64,000 nt of DNA from Pararhodobacter sp. CCB-MM2. GTDB lineage: Bacteria > Pseudomonadota > Alphaproteobacteria > Rhodobacterales > Rhodobacteraceae. Below the pieces are notes generated by a model, which searched no databases, was not told the origin of the DNA, and worked only from the letters and a program-made list of their open reading frames with translations. The DNA is taken from NCBI RefSeq assembly GCF_001691415.1, contig NZ_LRRR01000011.1, positions 60,669-124,668 of the forward strand. Reading direction: 5' to 3'. The position numbers and the translations under genes are program-made. Within the stretch, counting starts at the first letter, position 1. Every line of letters starts with the position of its first letter. Of the stretch, positions 25,325-34,608 are shown piece by piece.

Positions 25325-26257
25325 TCATGGTGGCAGCGGGATGTACTCCGCGTCATCCCCCGGCGGCAGGCTGAACAACCCCTGCCCCCATTCGCCGCGA
25401 CGCCATGCGTCCTTGGCCTCCTCGATCCGTTCCTTCGAGGAGCTGACGAAATTCCACCAGATATAGCGCGGCCCATTCAGCGTATCACCGCCCAGCAGCA
25501 TCAGCCGCGCCCCCGCCGGACCCGCCTTCAGCGTGATCGCATCGCCCGGACGGAACACCGCCATCTGGCCGGTGCCGATCTCCTGCCCCGCCACGCTGAC
25601 CGAGCCCGATAGGACATGCAGCCCCCGGTCCTCGTGCCCATCCGGCATCGGGATCATCGCGCCCGCCTCCAGCACCGCATCGGCGTAGAACAGATCGCCG
25701 AAGACCGAGACCGGCGCCTTCTCGCCCCAGGCATGGCCGAGGATCAGCCGGACCTCCTTGCCCTCGCCCGAGAGCATCGGCAGCGCGTCCTTGCCGTGAT
25801 GCTCGAATTCCGGGGCCATCTCCTCGCGGTTCTCGGGCAAAGCCAGCCAGGTCTGAACACCGAACAGCTTCTGCGGATGCTGGCGGGCGGGCGGGTCGGT
25901 GCGCTCGGAATGGGTGATGCCGCGGCCGGCGATCATCCAATTGACCTCCCCGGGGACGATCTTCTGATCAGTCCCGAGGCTGTCCTTATGGATGAAATGC
26001 CCGTCGAGCAGATAGGTCACCGTGCCCAGCCCGATATGAGGATGCGGGCGGACATCGATGCCCTCGCCGGTGATGAACTCGGCAGGGCCCATCTGATCGA
26101 AGAACACAAACGGCCCGACCATGCGTCGGCCAGCGGCGGGCAAAGCGCGGCGGACCTCGAAGCCGCCGATGTCACGCGCGCGCGGCACGATCAAAGTCTC
26201 GAGGCTGGCAGGATCTTCCGTCAGGTCTCCGGGGGCAAGCGCGGGGTTCCAGCTCAT
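25325..26257 (-). CDS. Pirin family protein
   Basis: A 310-residue bicupin. The N-terminal cupin has the metal site RPHPHIGLGTVTYLLDGHFIHKDSLG and, later, GRGITHSERT, which supply the three His and one Glu of pirins. The C-terminal pirin domain covers residues 170-290 (VSVFGDLFYADAVLEAGAM..). Bacterial pirins are often quercetin dioxygenases or regulators; the role here is unknown. The ATG at 26257 follows GGAGGAG. Confidence 0.9.
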   Translation of the reverse strand: MSWNPALAPGDLTEDPASLETLIVPRARDIGGFEVRRALPAAGRRMVGPFVFFDQMGPAEFITGEGIDVRPHPHIGLGTVTYLLDGHFIHKDSLGTDQKIVPGEVNWMIAGRGITHSERTDPPARQHPQKLFGVQTWLALPENREEMAPEFEHHGKDALPMLSGEGKEVRLILGHAWGEKAPVSVFGDLFYADAVLEAGAMIPMPDGHEDRGLHVLSGSVSVAGQEIGTGQMAVFRPGDAITLKAGPAGARLMLLGGDTLNGPRYIWWNFVSSSKERIEEAKDAWRRGEWGQGLFSLPPGDDAEYIPLPP

Positions 26258-26368
26258 AGCGGGGCTCCTCCTTCCTTGGGTCTGTGCCAAAGATGCGTCC
26301 CGGCGGGCCCTGCGGCAAGCGCCGGTGCCGATAGCGCCCCGCACAAGCAGCCTGCGCGGCTGAACAGG

Positions 26369-27184
26369 TCAGCTTTCGTCCAACTTCCGGAACAGCCCGC
26401 GCGGTTGCGGCGGCGGCAGCACCGCGCCGCGGCCCCGCACCACCGGGATGGCGACATGAGCTTCGGGATGCGGCGGCAGGCCACCGAACCGGGTCCAGAA
26501 CAGCCGTCCACCCTTCAGGCGCCAGGTCCGCGTGGCAATCCCCACGCCCGCGATGAAACCGCCGATATGCGCCCAGAATGCCACACCCCCCCCGACGGGC
26601 GCCATCATCCCGCCCCAGACCTGCAGCGCAAACCACAGGCCCAGAAGCACCCAGGCCGGCGCCGCCCAAAGGCGCACGCCGATGACATAGTAGATCGCCA
26701 GCTCCACCTTCGCGCGGGGGAACATCAGCAGATAGCCCCCCATCACACCGGCCACAGCGCCCGAGGCCCCGGCGATCGGCACCGGGCTGTAGGGCGCCGC
26801 GACATATTGCAGCGCGAAAGCGATGATGCCGCAGAGGAAGTAGAAGGCGAGGAAATGCACCGGCCCCATCTCGGCTTCGAGATTGTCGCCGAACACGCGC
26901 AGGAACAGCATGTTCAGCGCAAGATGCAGCCAGCCTCCATGTAGGAACATCGCCGTCATCGGCGTGAGGAAGCCGTAGCCAAGGCTCAGCCACGCCGGGA
27001 CCATGCCCCATTCGTGGTAAACGAGGCGCACGGATTCCTCGGTGCCCAGCGGGTAATACGCCATGAACACCAAGGTGTTCACGGCGATCAGGGCCCAGGT
27101 CATCCAGGGGGTGCGCCCCGACGGGTTTTGGTCACGGATTGGCAACATCCCCAAGGGGATGCGCGAAGCCGCGCGTTCCGTCAA
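26369..27184 (-). CDS. Rhomboid family intramembrane serine protease
   Basis: The 271-residue protein has six predicted membrane segments. The catalytic dyad is Ser141 in GASGAVAGVMGGYLL and His206 in AFWAHIGGFIAG. The HGGWLHLALNMLFLRVFGDNLE loop carries the conserved His and Asn of the oxyanion hole. The C-terminal ~55 residues are a Pro/Arg-rich cytoplasmic tail. Its start overlaps the putA stop by 4 bp, so it is translated with putA; no functional link is known. Confidence 0.92.
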   Translation of the reverse strand: MTERAASRIPLGMLPIRDQNPSGRTPWMTWALIAVNTLVFMAYYPLGTEESVRLVYHEWGMVPAWLSLGYGFLTPMTAMFLHGGWLHLALNMLFLRVFGDNLEAEMGPVHFLAFYFLCGIIAFALQYVAAPYSPVPIAGASGAVAGVMGGYLLMFPRAKVELAIYYVIGVRLWAAPAWVLLGLWFALQVWGGMMAPVGGGVAFWAHIGGFIAGVGIATRTWRLKGGRLFWTRFGGLPPHPEAHVAIPVVRGRGAVLPPPQPRGLFRKLDES

Positions 27185-30100
27185 GCACCCGATGCTTCAA
27201 CAAGCAGTTGCGCGTTCCCACCCGAGGCTGTGGTGTCGATACACAGGTGGCGTTCGGTTAAGGCATGGGCCCGATCCGGCTGGCTGGTGATCAGCGGAAG
27301 GATCGCCCCCGCGCGCCGTGCCAAGGCCTGCGCATAGGCCCGTGCTTGGCCCGCATCACCCCACCAGATCACGCCCGAGAAGCCCTGCGCGCGCTCCAGC
27401 CACTCGGCCGGCACCGTGCCGCCGGCCATGACGGCGACGCCGCCCGCCGCACGGATGGCCGCCGCCTGCGCGGTTTCGGCGGCGCGGCCCGGCCCAAGGC
27501 ACAGCACGGCGGGGCGCCGATGCAGGCTGAGACGGTTCGACTCGCCGGTCGGTCCGGGCATGTCATGGGTGGCGACAGCCTCGGACGGGATCGGTGCGTC
27601 GAGCTCGCGTTGCAGCGCCGTCAGATCCGCCGTGCCCTCGGCCTCGCCGCCGGCTTGCGCCGCCGGCGCCGGGGCGGCAAGCCGCGCGACATAATCCGGG
27701 CCGCCCGCCTTGGGGCCGGTGCCCGAGAGGCCCTCGCCGCCGAAGGGCTGGCTGCCAACCACAGCGCCGATCTGGTTGCGGTTGACGTAGAGGTTGCCGA
27801 CACGCATCGCCTCGACCACCTCCTGCACGCGGTTGTCGATCCGGGTATGCAGGCCGAAGGTCAGCCCGAAGCCACGGGCGTTCACCGCGTCCAGCACCTT
27901 GTTCAGATCCTTCGCCTTGAAGCGGGCGACATGCAGCACCGGGCCGAAGATCTCGCGCGGGATATCGGCGATGCCCTTCACCTCGATCACCACCGGGGCG
28001 ACGAAATGGCCGGCATTCGGCGCGCGGAGTTCGTGCAGCACCCGGCCCTGCTTGCGGGCCTCGGCGATATAGGCGCGGATTTCGCGCGCGGCTTCGAGGT
28101 CGATGACCGGGCCCACATCCGTCGACAGCGACCACGGATCGCCCAGCGCCAGCGCCTCCATCGCGCCGCCGAGCATCTCCAGCATGTGCGGCGCGACATC
28201 CTCTTGCACATAGAGGCAACGCAGGGCCGAGCAGCGCTGGCCCGCCGATTGGAAGGCCGAGGCCACCACGTCGCGCACCGCCTGCTCCGGCAGCGCGGTC
28301 GAATCGACGACCATGGCGTTGAGGCCGCCGGTTTCCGCGATCAACGGGGCCGAGGGATCAAGGTTCGCGGCCATCGCCCGGCGGATCGCCTGCGCGGTCT
28401 CGGTCGAGCCGGTGAAGACCACGCCATCAACGCGCGGGTCCGAGGTCAGGGCCGCGCCCACCTCCGCGCCCTCGCCCGGCAGCAGCTGGATCGCCGTCGC
28501 CGGCACGCCCGCTTCCAGCATCAGCTCAACGGCGGCATGGGCGATGAGCGGCGTCTGCTCGGCGGGTTTCGCCAGCACCGCGTTGCCTGCGGCCAGCGCG
28601 CCGGCGATCTGGCCGGTAAAGATCGCCAACGGGAAGTTCCAGGGCGAGATGCAGGTGATGCGCCCGCGCGGGGTCATTTCGGGCGTGATGCGGGCGGCGT
28701 AATAGCGCAGGAAGTCCACGGCCTCGCGCAGTTCGCCGACGCAATCGGGCAGCGTCTTGCCGGCCTCACGCGCCAGAAGGGCGAAGAAACGGCCGAAATC
28801 GCGCTCATAGAGGTCGGCGACGCGGTTCAGGACGGCGGCGCGTTCCTCGGGCGCGGCATCCCAGACGCGGGCGGCGGCGAGGGCCGCGTCGACATCGGCG
28901 CGGCTCGCCTGCGTGAGTTTGCCGACCTGCTCACCGGGACGCGCCGGGTTCAGTGCATCGACCACGGCCCCGCCCTGCACCGGCGCGGCCATCAGCGGAC
29001 CGGCGGTGACATGCGCGATGGCATGGGGCAGACGGGCGGCCTCGATCCGCGCAAGATCGGGGGCCGAGGTCAAGTCCCAACCCTGCGAATTGGCGCGCTC
29101 GGGCGCAAACAGCGCGGGGCCGGTGGTGAGGGCGAAGGGGCGGTGCGCCGAGATCGGATCGGCCACGACCTGCTCGGGCGCGACTTTCTCGTCGACGATC
29201 TGGTTTACGAAGGACGAGTTCGCGCCGTTCTCCAACAGCCGCCGCACCAGATAGGCCAGCAGGTCACGATGCGCGCCGACCGGGGCGTAGATGCGGCAGC
29301 GGGTTTTCTCGGCGGTCAGCACGAGGTCATGCAGCCGCTCACCCATGCCATGCAGGCGCTGGAACTCGAAGGCATCGCGCGGCAGGCCGGTGGCCATCTC
29401 CAGCACCGTCGCCACGGTCTGCGCGTTATGCGTCGCGAATTGCGGGTAGATGCGGTCGGTCAGGCCCAGCAGTTTGCGGGCGTTCGCCATGTAGGAAATG
29501 TCGGTCGCGGTCTTGGCGGTGAAGACCGGGAAGCCCGGCAGACCCATGACCTGCGCGCGCTTCACCTCGGCGTCCCAATAGGCGCCCTTGACCAGCCGGA
29601 CCATGATCTTGCGATCCAGCCGCGCGGCCTCGGCATAGAGCCAGTCGATCATCGCCCCGGCGCGCGGCCCGTAGGCCTGCACGACGACGCCGAACCCGTC
29701 CCAGCCCTCCAGCGCCGGATCGGTCAGGACGGCGGCGATCACGTCGCGCGAGAGGACAAGACGGTCCTGCTCCTCGGCGTCGATGTTGAAGCCCATGCCG
29801 CGCTTGGCGGCCATGCGGGCAAGCTGCGTGACGCGCCCCACGAGCTCACGCATCACGCTGTCGCGCTGGCTTTCCTCATAGCGCGGATGCAGCGCCGAGA
29901 GCTTCACCGAGATGCCCGGATTGGCCTTGATGTCCTGCCCCTTGCAGCCCGTGCCGATGGATTCGATGGCCTTGGCATAGGCCTCTTGGTAGCGGCGGGC
30001 ATCGGCCTCGGTGCGGGCGGCCTCGCCCAGCATGTCGTAGGAATAGGCGTAGCCGCGCGCCTCCATCGCAGCGCCACGGGCCATGGCGGACTGGATCGTC

Positions 30101-30603
30101 TCACCCAGCACGAATTGGCGGCCCATCTCCTTCATCGCGCGGCCCACCGCGGTGCGGATCACCGGCTCGCCCAGCCGCTTCACCGCGGCGCGCAGATGGC
30201 CGGCGATGCCCGGCTGTTCCTCGTCCAGCACGCGGCCGGTCAGCATCAGCGCCCAAGTGGAGGCGTTGACCAGCGACGAGGCGGAATGGCCCAGATGCTT
30301 GCCCCAATCCGACGGCGCGATCTTGTCCTCAATGAGCGCGTCCATGGTCGAGGCATCGGGCACCCGCAGCAGCGCCTCGGCCAAGCACATCAGCGCGATG
30401 CCCTCATCCGTCGAGAGGCCGTATTCGACGAGGAACACTTCCATCAGCCCCGGTTTCGCGCCCGAGCGGATGTCCTTGACCAGCTGCACGGCACGGGCAT
30501 GGATGCGCGCGCGGGCCTCGGGCGAGAGCGCGGCGGCCTCGGCCAAAGCGGCCACGAGGGTCTCTTCGTCAGCGGGAATCGGGTTGATGAGCGGTTCGGT
30601 CAT
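27181..30603 (-). CDS. putA: Bifunctional proline dehydrogenase / L-glutamate gamma-semialdehyde dehydrogenase
   Basis: The 1140-residue enzyme oxidises proline to glutamate in two steps. The FAD-binding PRODH barrel occupies about residues 125-475 (GYAYSYDMLGEAARTEADA, RLVKGAYWDAEVKRAQ, NAQTVATVLEMA, YLVRRLLENGANSSFVN). The aldehyde dehydrogenase half has ISPWNFPLAIFTGQIAGALAAGN, VFTGSTETAQAI, ETGGLNAMVVDSTA and the catalytic Cys in SAGQRCSALRCLYVQ. There is no N-terminal ribbon-helix-helix, so it cannot repress itself; the divergent Lrp-type gene fills that role. It heads an operon with the rhomboid gene. Confidence 0.96.
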   Translation of the reverse strand: MTEPLINPIPADEETLVAALAEAAALSPEARARIHARAVQLVKDIRSGAKPGLMEVFLVEYGLSTDEGIALMCLAEALLRVPDASTMDALIEDKIAPSDWGKHLGHSASSLVNASTWALMLTGRVLDEEQPGIAGHLRAAVKRLGEPVIRTAVGRAMKEMGRQFVLGETIQSAMARGAAMEARGYAYSYDMLGEAARTEADARRYQEAYAKAIESIGTGCKGQDIKANPGISVKLSALHPRYEESQRDSVMRELVGRVTQLARMAAKRGMGFNIDAEEQDRLVLSRDVIAAVLTDPALEGWDGFGVVVQAYGPRAGAMIDWLYAEAARLDRKIMVRLVKGAYWDAEVKRAQVMGLPGFPVFTAKTATDISYMANARKLLGLTDRIYPQFATHNAQTVATVLEMATGLPRDAFEFQRLHGMGERLHDLVLTAEKTRCRIYAPVGAHRDLLAYLVRRLLENGANSSFVNQIVDEKVAPEQVVADPISAHRPFALTTGPALFAPERANSQGWDLTSAPDLARIEAARLPHAIAHVTAGPLMAAPVQGGAVVDALNPARPGEQVGKLTQASRADVDAALAAARVWDAAPEERAAVLNRVADLYERDFGRFFALLAREAGKTLPDCVGELREAVDFLRYYAARITPEMTPRGRITCISPWNFPLAIFTGQIAGALAAGNAVLAKPAEQTPLIAHAAVELMLEAGVPATAIQLLPGEGAEVGAALTSDPRVDGVVFTGSTETAQAIRRAMAANLDPSAPLIAETGGLNAMVVDSTALPEQAVRDVVASAFQSAGQRCSALRCLYVQEDVAPHMLEMLGGAMEALALGDPWSLSTDVGPVIDLEAAREIRAYIAEARKQGRVLHELRAPNAGHFVAPVVIEVKGIADIPREIFGPVLHVARFKAKDLNKVLDAVNARGFGLTFGLHTRIDNRVQEVVEAMRVGNLYVNRNQIGAVVGSQPFGGEGLSGTGPKAGGPDYVARLAAPAPAAQAGGEAEGTADLTALQRELDAPIPSEAVATHDMPGPTGESNRLSLHRRPAVLCLGPGRAAETAQAAAIRAAGGVAVMAGGTVPAEWLERAQGFSGVIWWGDAGQARAYAQALARRAGAILPLITSQPDRAHALTERHLCIDTTASGGNAQLLVEASGA

Positions 30604-30720
30604 GGTCTGGCACCAAAGAAGGGGGTCTGAACCAGCATTACCCCGATTGAGGCCCGCCTTTTTCCCGATTACCGTAAAGGCGCAGGCGAAATCGCCGATT
30701 TTTCAGCCCCGGACAGGACA

Positions 30721-31179
30721 ATGACCCGCGACGATCTGGACAGCTTCGACCTGGCGATCCTGCGCATCCTTCAGCAGGACGGCCGCATCAGCGTGACCGA
30801 GCTAGCCAGCCGCATCAGCCTGTCGAAATCCCCCACGCAGGCGCGGCTGAGGCGGCTGGAAAAGGCCGGTTTCATAACGGGTTATCAAGCCCGCGTGGAT
30901 CACTACCGGCTGGGCCGCGGACATGTGGCCTTTGTCGAGGTCAAGCTGTCGGACACGCGCGAAGCAGCGCTGAGGGCCTTCAACACCGCCGTGCGCGCCC
31001 TGCCCGAGATCGAGGAATGCCACATGATCGCCGGCGCCTTCGACTATCTGCTGAAGGTTCGCTCGGAAGACATCATGGATTACCGGCAGATCCTCGCCGA
31101 GAAGATCTCGGGCCTGCCGCATGTGGCCTCGACCTCGACCCATGTGGCGATGGAATCGGTGAAGGAAGCCGGGCGATAG
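30721..31179 (+). CDS. putR: Lrp/AsnC family transcriptional regulator (PutR-like)
   Basis: A 152-residue regulator. The N-terminal winged HTH is LDSFDLAILRILQQDGRISVTELASRISLSKSPTQARLRRLEKAGFI, and the C-terminal RAM domain contains VEVKLSDTREAALRAFNTAVRALPEIEECHMIAGAFDYLLKVR. In alphaproteobacteria an Lrp-type gene divergent from putA (putR) activates putA when proline is present; the divergent layout here across 117 bp is the same. Confidence 0.9.
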   Translation: MTRDDLDSFDLAILRILQQDGRISVTELASRISLSKSPTQARLRRLEKAGFITGYQARVDHYRLGRGHVAFVEVKLSDTREAALRAFNTAVRALPEIEECHMIAGAFDYLLKVRSEDIMDYRQILAEKISGLPHVASTSTHVAMESVKEAGR

Positions 31180-31199
31180 ACCCGCCCGGCCCGCAGGGG

Positions 31200-32306
31200 T
31201 CAGGCGGCGAAATGGTCGCGGCAGAACAGCTTGCCGCCCAGATCCGCCAATTCGGGCACCGCGCGTTGGGCGATGACAACGTCGCAATCGGCCTTGAACG
31301 CATCCAGCGTCGCGGGCTCGCCGTCCCAGGACAAGATCTCGGTCCCCGCCGCGCGCAGACGGTCCGCCAGTTGCGTCATCGGCGCCGAGTGGCCGGGGCG
31401 ATACATCCCCACCCGACGCGGGGCCCGTTGCAGGACCGACGCCGCCAGAGCCGAGGAGCGCACGGCATTCGCCTCGTCGATCCCCGGCAGGATATGCACC
31501 GGCACCGAGGCCGTGGCATCCACCAGCTGCCGGGTCGAGCGGGACATCAGCTGGCCGCCGAAGCCGAAACACGGGTTGTTCGCGCTACGGCCGATCCGCG
31601 GGTCGAGGCAGACACCGTCGATCACCTGCCGCGCGTCCAGCCCATGCGCCATGGCGTAGCTGTCGAGTTCGTTGAAATAGGCGACGCGGGCGGCGAAATA
31701 GGCCTGCTCGGCGTGGCGGACGGCCTCGGCCTCGGACGGGCCGATCTGGCGCAGGGTGACGGCGGGGTTCAGCGCCGCGCTGGCAAGAACGCGGCCGACA
31801 CGCGTGCCAAGGCGACCGCGATCGCCGATCACCAGACGTGCCGGGTTCAAGGCATCCTGCAGCGCCGCGCCTTCCCGGCGGAATTCAGGCGCGCAGATCA
31901 GCCACTGGCTGTCGAGGCGCTGTTGCAGGCGCGCGGTGAAGCCGATGGGCACGGCCGAGCGGATGACGATCGGCACGCCGGGGCACATCGTATGGGCGAA
32001 TTCGATCCGGCTCTCCAGCTCGATCGTGTCGACCTGCCCGGTCACCGGATCCTGCCGCAGGGGCGAGGCCACGAGGACCAGCTCGGCCTGCTCCAGCGCG
32101 GCGATGGTGTTGACCGTGGCGCGCACGCGGACCGGATGTTCGGCCAGATAGCCGGCGAGGGCCGGATCCTGCAGCGGGAATTCCCCGCGGTTGATCGCCT
32201 CGATCCGGTCGGGAACCGGGCCGGTGACGGTGACATCGTGCAGACGACCCAGAGACAGGGCGTCACTCATGGCCACAAGGCCCAGTCCGATGATGGTGAT
32301 ACGCAT
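31200..32306 (-). CDS. UDP-glucose 6-dehydrogenase-like pseudoenzyme, paralogue of the adjacent ugd
   Basis: The 368-residue protein aligns without gaps to the neighbouring Ugd over residues 1-257. At every key position it differs: the Rossmann Gly12 is Ala, Asp29 is Gly, Lys197 is Arg, Asn201 is Gln, and the nucleophile Cys253 is Leu with Lys256 to Arg and Asp257 to Ser (FGFGGQLMSRSTRQL). Structural parts such as RVAYFNELDSYAMAHGLDARQVIDGVCLDPRIG are kept. The frame is intact, so it is probably a maintained non-catalytic subunit or regulator rather than a decaying gene. It is last in the exopolysaccharide operon. Confidence 0.85.
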   Translation of the reverse strand: MRITIIGLGLVAMSDALSLGRLHDVTVTGPVPDRIEAINRGEFPLQDPALAGYLAEHPVRVRATVNTIAALEQAELVLVASPLRQDPVTGQVDTIELESRIEFAHTMCPGVPIVIRSAVPIGFTARLQQRLDSQWLICAPEFRREGAALQDALNPARLVIGDRGRLGTRVGRVLASAALNPAVTLRQIGPSEAEAVRHAEQAYFAARVAYFNELDSYAMAHGLDARQVIDGVCLDPRIGRSANNPCFGFGGQLMSRSTRQLVDATASVPVHILPGIDEANAVRSSALAASVLQRAPRRVGMYRPGHSAPMTQLADRLRAAGTEILSWDGEPATLDAFKADCDVVIAQRAVPELADLGGKLFCRDHFAA

Positions 32307-32358
32307 GGGATTACTCTCTGGCTGAAGTCACGGTTCGAGAATGGGGGCCGCTTTAGGA

Positions 32359-33525
32359 TCAGTTCTGGCCGAACAGGTCGCGGGTGAAGACCTTGCCCGC
32401 GACGGGATCGAGGTCCGGGGTCATCCGGTTGGCGATGATCAGGTCGCAGGCGTCGTCGAACTCCTCGAACCGGCGCAGGACGCGCTGGCCGTTCAGCGTC
32501 TCGCCCGGCCAGGCCGGCTCGTAGATGACGGTTTCGACGCCGGCATCGTTCAGGGCGACGATGATGTCCTGCACCGCGCTTTCGCGGAAATTGTCCGAAC
32601 CGGCCTTCATCACCAGCCGATAGACGCCGACCCGTTTGGGCGCGCGGGCCAGAATGGAATCGGCCAGCACCGTCTTGCGGGACGCGTTCGACGACACGAT
32701 AGCGTTCATCAGGCTTTGCGGCACCTGCGCGAAGTTGGCGACCAACTGCTTGGAATCTTTCGGCAGGCAATAGCCGCCATAGCCGAAGGAGGGGTTGTTG
32801 TAATGGTCGCCGATACGCGGGTCCTCGGACAGCGTTGCGATGACCTCGCGCGCATCCAGATCCGTGGCCATGGCCAGGGTGTCGATCTCGTTGAAGAAGG
32901 ATACCCGCAGCGCGAGATAGGTATTGGCGAAAAGCTTGATCGCCTCGGCCTCGGTCGCGTCGGTGAGCAGCGTCTCGACCTCGGGCTTCAGGGCGGCGGC
33001 GCGGAACAGCTGCGCGATCTTGTCGCCGCGCGCGCTGACCTCGCCCACGACGATCCGCGAGGGGTAGAGGTTGTCATAGAGCGCCTTGCCCTCGCGCAGG
33101 AACTCCGGCGAGAAGACGATGTTGTCGCAGCCCAGCCGCTCTTTCAGGGCCTTGGTGTAGCCGACCGGAATGGTGGATTTGATCACCATCGTGGCGCGCG
33201 GGTTCAGGGCGCGGACCGTGTCGATCACCGTCTCGATCGACGAGGTGTCGAAGGCATGGGTCTGCGCATCGTAATTGGTGGGCGTGGCGATGATCACCAG
33301 CTCGGCGTCGGCATAGGCCTCACGCGGGTCGAGGGTGGCGCGAAGGTCCAGCATGCCCGAGGCGAGGTATTCGCTGCATTCCGCATCCACGATGGGCGAG
33401 CGACCGGCGTTCACATCGGCGACCCGCTCGGGCGTGATGTCGATGGCGGTCACCGTGTGGTGACGGGCCAGCAGGATGGCGTTCGACAGGCCGACATAGC
33501 CCAGTCCGGCAACGGCGATCTTCAT
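32359..33525 (-). CDS. ugd: UDP-glucose 6-dehydrogenase
   Basis: The 388-residue enzyme oxidises UDP-glucose to UDP-glucuronate with two NAD. It has VAGLGYVGLSNAILLA, IKSTIPVGYT, FSPEFLREGKALYDNLYPSRIVVG, Lys197 and Asn201 in EAIKLFANTYLALR, and the nucleophile Cys253 in GYGGYCLPKDSKQL. It is of the short E. coli/Klebsiella type, not the GDP-mannose dehydrogenase (AlgD) type. The ATG at 33525 is preferred to one at 33543, which falls inside the upstream gene. It supplies sugar acid to the synthase genes just upstream. Confidence 0.94.
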   Translation of the reverse strand: MKIAVAGLGYVGLSNAILLARHHTVTAIDITPERVADVNAGRSPIVDAECSEYLASGMLDLRATLDPREAYADAELVIIATPTNYDAQTHAFDTSSIETVIDTVRALNPRATMVIKSTIPVGYTKALKERLGCDNIVFSPEFLREGKALYDNLYPSRIVVGEVSARGDKIAQLFRAAALKPEVETLLTDATEAEAIKLFANTYLALRVSFFNEIDTLAMATDLDAREVIATLSEDPRIGDHYNNPSFGYGGYCLPKDSKQLVANFAQVPQSLMNAIVSSNASRKTVLADSILARAPKRVGVYRLVMKAGSDNFRESAVQDIIVALNDAGVETVIYEPAWPGETLNGQRVLRRFEEFDDACDLIIANRMTPDLDPVAGKVFTRDLFGQN

Positions 33526-33539
33526 GGCGGATACTCCGG

Positions 33540-34595
33540 TCACAGGTTGAGCGCGCGCAGCGCGGCATGCACAGGGGTGAGGTCGGCGCCCGAGGCACCG
33601 GCCGGACGCGGGTCGAGGACGATGACATCCCCCGCCCCCAGCATCAGACGCGCGCCGAAGTCGGCGGACAGCGCCTGCGCCGCGGGCAGTTGCAGGACCA
33701 GCGTTCGGCCCGTCTGGGCGCGCAGGACATGGACCGTGCCGCTGGCGGGCGGCTGGGTGCCCAGCACCGCCGCGAGGCTGACGATGCCGCCGGACAGGTC
33801 ATAGAGGCGCGGCTGCCCATCCGTGCCCATCAGGCGCAGCGGTGCGGGACGCGCCTCGGCCAGCGCCGGCAGGCGGGCGCCCTCGGCACCGGTGACGACG
33901 CGCAGAACATCGCCGTCGCGCAGCACCGGCGTGGGCTGGCCGCGGGTCAGGAAAGCCTCCAGATCCACGCGCTGCTCAATCCCGTCGCGGATCAGCACCA
34001 CCCGGTCGCGGGCCGCATCCCCGGTGAAGCCGCCGGCCGCGTTGACAGCGTCGATGACGGTCAGCGGCGTGGTGGTCAGTGCTTGCCGGTTGGGCCGGGG
34101 CACCGCGCCCACGACCGAGACACGGCGCGCGTTGAAGCCGGTGACGCGAACGTCGACCTGCGGATTGGCGATGTATTGGCGCAGCCGCGCGGCGATATCG
34201 GCCCGCAGCGCCTCGGGCGTGCGGTCGGCGGCGGGCACCCGGCCCAGGAACGGCAGCTGGAGGGCGCCGTCTTCCTCAACCCGGTAACCCGATTGCGCGC
34301 CGCCCGGCAGCGTCAGTTCCGGCGCATCGACGACATAAAGCTGCACGACGTCCCCGGCCCCCAGCAGGTAGCGCCAGCCCCCCTGCCCCGCACTCGGCGT
34401 GGCGGCATATTGGGCGACGGTCTCGGCCGTCAGGGTCACCGGCACCAATTGGCGGTCGAACGAGGCCAGCGCCGCCCCGGCCGGGCGCGCGGCCATCATC
34501 GTGGCCTCGGGCCCGGGGCCCGAGACGCAGGCCGAGAGCAGAACGAGCGCTGCTATGCAGGCAGAGGAACGCAGGGACTGGGAAAGAGCGTACAT
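33540..34595 (-). CDS. Wza-like outer-membrane polysaccharide export lipoprotein (OPX family)
   Basis: A 351-residue lipoprotein: the lipobox ALVLLSAC places the lipidated Cys at residue 23. A poly-export domain follows (YLLGAGDVVQLYVVDAPELTLPGG..YRVEEDGALQLPFLGRVPAADRTPEALRADIAARL), then SLBB-type segments (VSVVGAVPRPNRQALTTTPLTVIDAVNAAGGFTGDAARDRVVLIR). It would form the outer-membrane channel for the polymer. An OPX exporter with an alginate-type synthase is unusual, because alginate systems use AlgE and AlgK. Confidence 0.85.
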   Translation of the reverse strand: MYALSQSLRSSACIAALVLLSACVSGPGPEATMMAARPAGAALASFDRQLVPVTLTAETVAQYAATPSAGQGGWRYLLGAGDVVQLYVVDAPELTLPGGAQSGYRVEEDGALQLPFLGRVPAADRTPEALRADIAARLRQYIANPQVDVRVTGFNARRVSVVGAVPRPNRQALTTTPLTVIDAVNAAGGFTGDAARDRVVLIRDGIEQRVDLEAFLTRGQPTPVLRDGDVLRVVTGAEGARLPALAEARPAPLRLMGTDGQPRLYDLSGGIVSLAAVLGTQPPASGTVHVLRAQTGRTLVLQLPAAQALSADFGARLMLGAGDVIVLDPRPAGASGADLTPVHAALRALNL

Positions 34596-34608
34596 CGGCA
34601 GGTCCTGT

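Noticed and set aside
27265..30630. 1121-residue open frame antisense to putA
   Set aside because: Arg/Gly/His-rich shadow of putA with no recognisable motif; putA itself is certain.
32359..33525. AlgD-type GDP-mannose 6-dehydrogenase
   Set aside because: Motifs and length match the short UDP-glucose dehydrogenase type (KSTIPVGYT, GYGGYCLPKDSKQL, KLFANTYLALR).
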